Shown: piece after piece, positions 7,546 through 13,725 of the stretch | Layout: every line of letters begins with the position of its first letter | Numbering within the stretch: the stretch's first letter is position 1 | NCBI GenBank assembly: GCA_030642425.1 | Contig: DAOWNU010000010.1 | Span: 1 to 13,725 of the forward strand | Direction of reading: 5' to 3' | Length of the DNA stretch: 13,725 nucleotides | Origin: a bacterium | GTDB lineage: Bacteria; UBP14; UBA6098 | Program-made: the position numbers and the translations under genes | The notes under the pieces: model-generated | What the model was told of the DNA's origin: nothing | Databases searched by the model: none | What the model saw: only the letters and a program-made list of their open reading frames with translations

Positions 7546-8214
7546 TTATTTAAGCATTATTACATTTACCGGTTCGGCCTTGCCGGTCTTTATCAAATAC
7601 ATCCCCGACGGCAACGCATTCCCGAAATTATCGAGTCCGTCCCAGATAATCGAAGATTTATTTCGAGCGTCTATCGAACGCATTTTTCTGCCGCGCACAT
7701 CGAAAATCTCGATAACCCGGTCGGTCGAGGCCTCCGGAAGGATTATTCTGCATTCGGAATTGAACGGATTCGGGAAGACTCTTAATGAATTTTGTCCCGG
7801 AAGCGTAGTCTCCTGAACCGTCATATCGGCAAGAACCATAAGCGGCACTTCCTGCACCGAAACAGTCAGGTCCATCACTATCGTTGTAAGACCCGTTTCG
7901 CCGTTACAGATATTTCGAAAGCCGATATATACGAGGTCGCCGTCCTCTATCGGGGGAGTAAAAGTGCTGGTCTCGACAAGCCATGCTCCCAAAGATTGAA
8001 GATAATTTGTGCCCCCTCCAGAGCCGGAATCCTCCGGGAAATATATAGTATCGCTGTCGGGAAGAAAGAACGCCCAGAAAGTCAGGCATTCCGTTGTCGG
8101 TATAGTTCCGTTATTGTTTTCCACATATCCTAATAAAGAATGCGGCAAACCCTGCGCGAGGGCAGACCCGAAACCTATCGATAAAACGAGGACAATCGCT
8201 GTTAATAAACGCAT
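7546..8214 (-). CDS. Small secreted protein (222 aa): two-cysteine N-terminal domain plus T9SS-type C-terminal tail
   Basis: A signal peptide spans residues 1-20 (MRLLTAIVLVLSIGFGSALA, predicted cut ALA-Q). A single domain at 21-128 resembles the N-terminus of the downstream 2343-aa protein: both mature chains would begin Q-G-x-P-H, share G-x-V and GT-x-P, and place the first cysteine 22 residues after the mature start (C43; C42 in the giant), with a second cysteine later (C103; C93). Residues 143-222 are a sorting-type tail with VFPNPFNSE, IFDVRGRKM, WDGLDNFG, LPSGMYLI and a terminal MLK. The frame extends upstream to an ATG at 8271, but that one lacks a ribosome site and gives a poor leader; the ATG at 8214 has GGAGG (8223-8219) 4 nt upstream and opens a proper signal peptide. 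It is probably cotranscribed with the giant gene before it. The role is unknown; it may be a small partner of, or cap for, the large proteins. Confidence 0.88.
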   Translation of the reverse strand: MRLLTAIVLVLSIGFGSALAQGLPHSLLGYVENNNGTIPTTECLTFWAFFLPDSDTIYFPEDSGSGGGTNYLQSLGAWLVETSTFTPPIEDGDLVYIGFRNICNGETGLTTIVMDLTVSVQEVPLMVLADMTVQETTLPGQNSLRVFPNPFNSECRIILPEASTDRVIEIFDVRGRKMRSIDARNKSSIIWDGLDNFGNALPSGMYLIKTGKAEPVNVIMLK

Positions 8215-8218
8215 GATC

Positions 8219-8223
8219 CCTCC
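8219..8223 (-). promoter_or_regulatory. Ribosome binding site that sets the start of the 222-aa gene
   Basis: The minus strand reads GGGAGGGATC followed by ATG. GGAGG lies 4 nt from the ATG at 8214, the same spacing as for the 2343-aa gene and for ecfT (GGAG). The alternative in-frame ATG at 8271 has no purine-rich site before it, which decides for the shorter reading. Confidence 0.75.
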
Positions 8224-8233
8224 CGGTGGAAAG

Positions 8234-8266
8234 GTTGGCGGGGAGCATACAAGCCCCCCGCCGAAC
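8234..8266 (-). terminator. GC-rich hairpin between the partial giant gene and the 222-aa gene
   Basis: On the minus strand GGCGGGGGGC, loop TTGTAT, GCTCCCCGCC forms ten pairs with one G-U. GTT and AAC add three more pairs across a single bulged C. The structure begins about 9 nt after the stop of the giant gene and ends about 10 nt before the Shine-Dalgarno of the 222-aa gene. Only CCTTT follows, so there is no real U-tract. It could be a leaky terminator or attenuator, or an intercistronic stabiliser that sets different expression of the two genes. Its layout closely resembles the hairpin at 394-421. Confidence 0.6.
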
Positions 8267-8274
8267 TTCATCGA

Positions 8275-11200
8275 TTATTTAATAAACATCATACGATTCT
8301 GTGCGGAGAAGTCCCCCGCCTGCAGTCTGTAGAAATACAGACCGCCCGGCAGCGTCCTGCCCGTCTCGTCGGCGCCGTCCCAGATCGTCCGGTGATACCC
8401 GGCCTTAAGATCGTCGGAGACAAGCGTCTTCACGATACGTCCGTTCAGATTATAGACAACCAGTTCGCAATGGGCATCTTCCGGCAGATCGAAACGGATC
8501 GCGGTCGTCGGGTTGAAAGGATTCGGAACGTTGCCGTGGAGCGCGAACTTTTCGGGCAATTCCGGTCTCACTTTCGCAAGATAGACCGGCTTCGTAACCT
8601 CGACCGGACCGAACGGCACAATTATCGTTGCGGAACCGATGTAATCGCTATTTTCGATCTCCACCGCGACCTCGGTTCCCGGCTTAAGCCCGATTATCGG
8701 GTCGATATTCTCGAAATCGGAGAACTCGATACGCAGGAAGCCGTTATCGTATGAACATTCCACATTCTGTTCGCCGAATATCGCAACCGCGCTCAGCTCT
8801 TCGATTTCCGAGCCGTCCTCGGCAAAGACCGGAATGGCCGCAGATTTCGGCAAGGGAATATTCACGCCGCCCGTGTTGATATTTGCGGGTATCGGCTCGC
8901 TTGAACGCCTGCGCGCATAGACGGGCCAGTTTCCACCGCCATTCACCCAAACCATATAAACCTGTCCGGGATAAATCAGGAAATCGAAATAGACCGTTCC
9001 ACTAATAACCACAATACTTTCCCAACCGCCGCCGGGAACTCTGTGCGCTACTGTAACCGGGTCTAATCCGATTCCTAATAGTTCGTTGTAGAAGTCGCTC
9101 GCCCATGTCAGGTGACCGTGGTGAAGCGGGAGCATCAGCATATTCCAGCCGTTGCCGCCGGTATTCGCGAGCGCGTAGGCTATCGCCTGAGAATCCGGCG
9201 GAACGTCTCCGGTCCAGGCGACAATATCGGAGCCGAAGCCCGTGATATAACCGAGCATCGCTCCCACACCCGGATCGACAACGCCCCAGTCGATACCGCC
9301 AACTCTGACACCGTCCCAGCCGCCGGGCGGGTTGACATAACTGTAGATATTATCATACGGCACACCGAGATGCGCGGCATACGCGCCCGGAGCGGTCAGA
9401 CCGCCCGCCAGAAGCGGATATCCGAAACTGCTCCAATCGTCCTCGATTGCGTAATCGACCTCGCCGACCCGGTTCGATTCGTCCGGCGATTCGTTGCCGT
9501 TATTGTCGCGTGCCTTGACAACATAATAGTGCGGCGTTGTGATATCGCCCGCACCGCCGGCGTCGTTGTATGTCGAGATCGGCCAGCCGGTGGCAAGCGG
9601 CGCGCCTATCGCGCCGTAAGGCTCGGTCAGACGATATATATCATAGACGATATTCGCCGCCGGATCGATCTCCGGAGAGCCGTCCCAGCCAAGAACGATA
9701 TCGCTCCAATCGAGCTGAATTCCACCGCCAACAGCCGCAACCGTGAGGTCGATAATCGTGGCAGGGGCGATATTATCTATCGGCGGCTGACAACCGAGCA
9801 TTATCCGGCCGGTGAACAGCGAGTCCGCCAATCCCTGAATGAATATCTTGGCTATCATGCTGTAGCAATAGGAAGTAAAAGTGTTGAAGTTCCCAAACTC
9901 GACCCGGACGCTGTCGCCGTCGCTGTTATCCAGAATTATCGCGACAGGCTGCCAGTTGGTGTCGCCGGGATCGGGCGAGAGATTCATATCCCTGAAGTAG
10001 CGATATTCCAGAATTTTTATCGACATCGTGTCGATTGTTCCGGGATCGCCCCAATCCGGGTCCTGCGGCGTTCTGTTGTGATGTATCCACAGCCAGTTGC
10101 CCTGATCGCCCGGATTATCGATAACAAACCCGTCGATCGCATCGTCGATATTCTCGATTATATCTATCGGCTCGGAGGACGCTCTCGGAAGCCCGCTCGT
10201 CGGTGCATCGACGAACACTTCGAGGCCAAGAATGGGCGCATGAGCGACAGATTGGACATCGAGCGTGCCGCGATATGCATAATAGGGGCCGGGCGCCAGG
10301 AAATCGAAGTCCAGCGGATCCGGCATCGTATTACCAAGCACCAGTTCGTGGGCGAAATTAGTGTCCACAATACCGGGGTTGTGCCACGCAATTACCCTTG
10401 TGTGCCAAACATCGTCCACGAAATACGGGTCGTCGTTCGGAATATCGGGATCGCGCATCCAATTTTCCACTGTGAGGAACTGACCGGAAATTGTGACTGT
10501 GAATGTCCATGCGTTGAGGGCGACATTGCCCGCTCTATCCCACGCACGCACGAACAGGTTGAAAGTCCCCGGCGTCGTGATTATGCCCGGATAACGATAC
10601 ATCCACAGACCGGTGCTGCCGGGTATCGAGTCCGGTTCGACATAGATCGGTATCGACCACCAGCCCATCATCAGCCATACGGGATGCTCTCCCCAGTATT
10701 CGTGATAGCTATTGGTTAGCCAGTATTTCACCGAATCGACATTATCCAGCGGGAAGCCGCAGCTATCGTAGGCGAATACCGTAATACTGTCGCGCCAGTC
10801 GCCGATATAATACACACGTCCCGCCTCCGGGAACCTCGGGTAAATTACCGGATTGCAATTATCGTAATAGAACCATTTCTCGTTCTGAGTGTCGAAAAGC
10901 GGCGCTTCTTCGTGGCAAAGGTCGTCATAGCTCTTGCTGCGGATACGATAATGGCCGTATCCGGGCGGTGTCCAGCCTGCACGCCACCACAGAGTATCTC
11001 CCCATGTCACAAGTTCGCCGGGGTTGGGCGGTGTCGAAGATGGTAACCATCCGCCGCCGGTGTTGTATTCATGCGGCGTCAGCCAGATATCATCTGCGGA
11101 AACTACCCACGATGCGCCGTTCCAGTGGAGACCGGCAAGGTCGTCGTAAATGGCGTAGAAGATAGAATCGATCCTTGTCATCTCATCGGTGGCATAGCCC

Positions 11201-13725
11201 CAGACCCTGTTGCCCATTTCAGTGAACCAGGTGTCGTAACTGAACATCTGCGTATTGGGCAGTTCCGCAAATGCGTTGTCCGTCAGGATGCTGTTCGGGA
11301 TCGTCTCGTCGATTCTTATATATTTGAGAGTATCGTGCACAACCGATATGTTTCCGGCGGAATCTCTGGTAATTGTGTAGAACTCCAGGATAGCGCTGGT
11401 CGCGTCGGTGAAACCGAGATACTCCCAAATAAGCGGATCGGGAGTCGGATCGCAGGACAGCCAGGGCTCGGTGCCCGCGGAAATCCACATTGTTTCGTCC
11501 CACCATTGGTCGCGGACCGTGTCGCGGATTGCCACATAGACATTCTGAACATGAGACACACAGGCCGGAGGCGCATTAGTCGTGTCGTCGTAGGCCCAAA
11601 CCTCGATAACCCGATCCCACCAGAGACATCCGGTATAGGAATGGTAACCCGGCCACGGAAGCGTTATTTCGCAATCGGCCGCGGTTATATCGTAGATAAA
11701 ATTAACAACGTCGATAAGCGATTTGTTGCCCGCGACATCGTATGTGTATGCCCTGTAAATATAGCATCCCTCGACGACCGGCGTCGGTATTTCATACCAG
11801 AATGTATCCGCGCCGTAGGTCAGGTCGCGGTGCGCGGTGAACCAAACATCTGCGGTTCCCCAGACCGTGCCGTCCCATATCCGGCCCAGCGGATCCTCGA
11901 ACTGCACCTTCACGCTGTCGTCGAAATTGCCGGAAACGGCGTCCGTAACATAGGCCATGAGCGTTTCGGGGAAGTCCATATACATGCCGCCTTCGACCGG
12001 AATAAAGATATCGACGAGCGGTCTCGATACATCGAAGCCCACAATCCCGGTATTGAAGTAATGCGCGGTAGGGCTATATCGTGAATATAGCTGGCTCTGC
12101 CAATTCTGGTCGCCGTATTGGACATAATCGCGGGGTCTCAAATGGCCCTCGAAACTTGGAGTAGTTCCGTCCCACGAGAGGTCCCAACTCACAAGTGTGC
12201 TTTCTCCCGGATCGATGAGAGTTGCTGTAACCTCGACCGGATTCACGAGGCCGTCGAGCGAATGTAATACCAGCGAAAGGCCGGGATTATACATGGTCAC
12301 ATAACAATCGTGATCGGCGTCGTCGATACGGTCCGCCGCGGCTCTGTCATCCAGAGGAGCGGGGCCGCCGGCGCTGCTCCACCTATTGTAAAGCCCGACA
12401 GTTACCCTGACCGTGTTTATCATGTTTATCCAGACCATATCGCTGTCGCCGTCCGACCAGAGGAGGAACTCGTCGAGTCTGGCGGCCTGCTGGACTCCGA
12501 TAGGCGCCACAACGTCGGTCATGGTGAAAAGGCCCGTAGTATAACCGGGTTCATGGTTATTCGCTGTGAAACTTGCCGGGGCCCAATTCAGACCGAGGTT
12601 TTCATCGAATTGCTCCGGGTTGATACCGGGATTATTCGTGTCGGCTATAACGCTGAACGAGATGGTTTCGGTCCAGGCTTCGCCCTTATTATAGTAGAAG
12701 AATGGGATAAAGGGGGTGATTATCGAGTTGAAGCCGGGCGATTGGAATGGCCAGACGAAGAAGCTATCGATAACGTCCTCGCCGTTGTTTCGTATTTTGG
12801 CGTGATAGACGAAGGTTTGATAGTTCGATACAAGCGCGGTGTCCTCGTCGGGCCCGAGCGGATCGCCAATCCAGACTTCGATGCTTTCCGGTTCGACCCA
12901 GACATCGACGATTTCGAAGTCCGCGGGCTTCTCGACCAGGACCATAAGGTCTTTGTCGATGAACTGCTCGCCGATGGGGAATCCGCAATCGGCCGTTCCG
13001 CCGACAATATCGGCGTAGATGGAATCGAGGAAGGAATATGCCGGCTCCGTAACATTAAAATAGAACCAAACATTCCCCAGCGAGGGTATATTCGCCGGGC
13101 CGGTGAGGTTAATGAAAGTTGTGAATGGCGATATGCTGTAAAGCTCCACCTCGACATTGTCGAGCGTAACCGGATTGCCGTTGAACACGCGGACACTGCA
13201 CAGATATGTCCAGTTCCAGTCGCATTCGTAGTCATAAGTCGCCGCAGGAGGGAGCGGCGCCATGGGACTGCCGCGCCAGAGGTCCGCGCCCATTTCCACG
13301 ATATTGGCATAACTGATATCGCCGACCGCCACATACTGTGTCGGCATCCAGTTGCCCGCATTATCGTCCGCCATCACGTACATAATGAAATGCGCGCCGG
13401 TTGGCGGCGTTCCAATCGTTACACGCCACTCGTCGCTGCCGACATAACCAAGATTGAAGGTATCGGCATTCGCGTCCCAGCCTCCGACGACATCCCAGTA
13501 GTTTCCGCCGACTTCGTCCATGAAATAGACCATAACATCGGCGACACCGGAAAGGTTGTCGTAGGCCTCGATTTTAACGGTATTGTCGCCGGGCCATGTC
13601 GAGCCCATGCTCGGTTCGATAGGATCGACCCACGGATAAAGGACGTCGATTCCGAGGGCGCCGGGGTATATATAATCGAACGGGCTTGCGGTCGGTTCGG
13701 CCTCGTCGCCCCGGTTGCCGTCGTG
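8275..13725 (-). CDS. Giant secreted multidomain protein with FlgD-Ig-like/T9SS-type tail, 5' end outside the window
   Basis: The frame stays open from the stop at 8275 to the right edge (1816 residues visible, H1 at 13725), so the ATG at 13608 is internal: 39 in-frame residues precede it, and no signal peptide is visible. No named family fits the whole. Recognisable parts, numbered from the first visible codon: an Ig-like domain at about 20-130 (AYDNLSGVADV... DDNAGN); beta-rich regions to 565, including a CARDB-like stretch near 270-360 (VYHAKIRNNGEDVID); four bacterial Ig-like domains at about 568-680, 683-806, 809-955 and 956-1079, marked by YTYDVAGN, TRDSAGN, SKSYDD and RAWDRAGN; an unrecognised beta region 1080-1310; FN3-like 1317-1420 (APATIIDLTV... 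YYVVKARDNNGNES); a duplicated GWN-type domain 1430-1593; sorting tail 1723-1816 with VPNPFNPTT, ending RMMFIK and about half identical to the tail of the 2343-aa protein. A surface adhesin, scaffold or matrix role is inferred. No catalytic motif was seen. Confidence 0.92.
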   Translation of the reverse strand, partial: HDGNRGDEAEPTASPFDYIYPGALGIDVLYPWVDPIEPSMGSTWPGDNTVKIEAYDNLSGVADVMVYFMDEVGGNYWDVVGGWDANADTFNLGYVGSDEWRVTIGTPPTGAHFIMYVMADDNAGNWMPTQYVAVGDISYANIVEMGADLWRGSPMAPLPPAATYDYECDWNWTYLCSVRVFNGNPVTLDNVEVELYSISPFTTFINLTGPANIPSLGNVWFYFNVTEPAYSFLDSIYADIVGGTADCGFPIGEQFIDKDLMVLVEKPADFEIVDVWVEPESIEVWIGDPLGPDEDTALVSNYQTFVYHAKIRNNGEDVIDSFFVWPFQSPGFNSIITPFIPFFYYNKGEAWTETISFSVIADTNNPGINPEQFDENLGLNWAPASFTANNHEPGYTTGLFTMTDVVAPIGVQQAARLDEFLLWSDGDSDMVWINMINTVRVTVGLYNRWSSAGGPAPLDDRAAADRIDDADHDCYVTMYNPGLSLVLHSLDGLVNPVEVTATLIDPGESTLVSWDLSWDGTTPSFEGHLRPRDYVQYGDQNWQSQLYSRYSPTAHYFNTGIVGFDVSRPLVDIFIPVEGGMYMDFPETLMAYVTDAVSGNFDDSVKVQFEDPLGRIWDGTVWGTADVWFTAHRDLTYGADTFWYEIPTPVVEGCYIYRAYTYDVAGNKSLIDVVNFIYDITAADCEITLPWPGYHSYTGCLWWDRVIEVWAYDDTTNAPPACVSHVQNVYVAIRDTVRDQWWDETMWISAGTEPWLSCDPTPDPLIWEYLGFTDATSAILEFYTITRDSAGNISVVHDTLKYIRIDETIPNSILTDNAFAELPNTQMFSYDTWFTEMGNRVWGYATDEMTRIDSIFYAIYDDLAGLHWNGASWVVSADDIWLTPHEYNTGGGWLPSSTPPNPGELVTWGDTLWWRAGWTPPGYGHYRIRSKSYDDLCHEEAPLFDTQNEKWFYYDNCNPVIYPRFPEAGRVYYIGDWRDSITVFAYDSCGFPLDNVDSVKYWLTNSYHEYWGEHPVWLMMGWWSIPIYVEPDSIPGSTGLWMYRYPGIITTPGTFNLFVRAWDRAGNVALNAWTFTVTISGQFLTVENWMRDPDIPNDDPYFVDDVWHTRVIAWHNPGIVDTNFAHELVLGNTMPDPLDFDFLAPGPYYAYRGTLDVQSVAHAPILGLEVFVDAPTSGLPRASSEPIDIIENIDDAIDGFVIDNPGDQGNWLWIHHNRTPQDPDWGDPGTIDTMSIKILEYRYFRDMNLSPDPGDTNWQPVAIILDNSDGDSVRVEFGNFNTFTSYCYSMIAKIFIQGLADSLFTGRIMLGCQPPIDNIAPATIIDLTVAAVGGGIQLDWSDIVLGWDGSPEIDPAANIVYDIYRLTEPYGAIGAPLATGWPISTYNDAGGAGDITTPHYYVVKARDNNGNESPDESNRVGEVDYAIEDDWSSFGYPLLAGGLTAPGAYAAHLGVPYDNIYSYVNPPGGWDGVRVGGIDWGVVDPGVGAMLGYITGFGSDIVAWTGDVPPDSQAIAYALANTGGNGWNMLMLPLHHGHLTWASDFYNELLGIGLDPVTVAHRVPGGGWESIVVISGTVYFDFLIYPGQVYMVWVNGGGNWPVYARRRSSEPIPANINTGGVNIPLPKSAAIPVFAEDGSEIEELSAVAIFGEQNVECSYDNGFLRIEFSDFENIDPIIGLKPGTEVAVEIENSDYIGSATIIVPFGPVEVTKPVYLAKVRPELPEKFALHGNVPNPFNPTTAIRFDLPEDAHCELVVYNLNGRIVKTLVSDDLKAGYHRTIWDGADETGRTLPGGLYFYRLQAGDFSAQNRMMFIK

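Noticed and set aside
8215..8271. N-terminal extension of the 222-aa protein to the ATG at 8271
   Set aside because: It would place the GC-rich hairpin and the Shine-Dalgarno inside the coding sequence, lacks its own ribosome site, and puts 19 residues in front of a well-formed signal peptide.
9112..10719. A 535-codon plus-strand reading frame with an Arg/Ile/Val-rich product
   Set aside because: It is the codon-aligned antisense of the partial giant gene. There is no ribosome site and no recognisable motif, while the minus strand encodes clear Ig-like and FN3-like domains.
11071..12084. A 337-codon plus-strand reading frame
   Set aside because: Same codon-aligned antisense effect opposite the Ig-like domains of the partial giant gene.
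431..13725. Dockerin or cellulosome-type assembly
   Set aside because: A cohesin-like domain is present, but no paired dockerin calcium motif was found in the visible proteins and no glycoside hydrolase domain is seen.

Overview
This window is the 3' side of a locus for very large secreted, multidomain beta-sandwich proteins, all coded on the minus strand. It probably comes from an uncultured FCB-type bacterium: the Fibrobacterota-Chlorobiota-Bacteroidota group and related candidate phyla such as Zixibacteria, Cloacimonadota, Marinimicrobia or WOR-3. The evidence is the C-terminal domain shared by three consecutive proteins. It carries an xPNPFNxxT/S motif, then a VYDLxGxxV-type strand, WDGxDxxGxxxPSGxYxYR, and an end in M-x-x-K. 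This is the FlgD-Ig-like / type IX secretion (T9SS) type A sorting-domain pattern. I cannot assign a phylum from this sequence alone.

Layout in the direction of transcription (right to left). (1) 13725-8275: a giant extracellular protein, open at the right edge, with 1816 residues visible; its N-terminus and signal peptide lie outside the window. (2) 8214-7546: a 222-residue secreted protein holding only a signal peptide, one small N-terminal domain and the C-terminal tail. It follows the giant gene after 60 bases that hold a strong GC-rich hairpin. (3) 7462-431: a 2343-residue secreted giant with about 20 domains: alternating Ig/PKD-type repeats, cadherin-like, FN3-like, CBM9-like, glutamine-amidotransferase-like, BACON-like and cohesin-like domains, a duplicated GWN domain, and the tail. 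Its N-terminal domain matches that of the 222-residue protein. (4) 430-109: a 322-base gene-free stretch with a terminator-type hairpin, AT-rich sequence, a 16-nt direct repeat and a dRS3-like palindrome. (5) 108-1: the first 36 codons of an EcfT-type ECF transporter membrane subunit, running off the left edge.

The three tail-bearing proteins probably use the same export and surface-anchoring route and may form one cell-surface or extracellular structure. No enzyme active site is visible in any of them, so adhesion, scaffolding or ligand binding is more likely than catalysis. The EcfT gene is an unrelated housekeeping neighbour concerned with vitamin or metal uptake.

I saw no tRNA, rRNA, CRISPR array, insertion sequence or phage gene. 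The many long plus-strand reading frames opposite the two giant genes are codon-aligned antisense shadows. The best candidates for something little described are the small two-cysteine N-terminal domain shared by the 222-residue and 2343-residue proteins, the near absence of lysine in the body of the 2343-residue protein, and the GC-rich hairpins about 9 nt after two of the stop codons.
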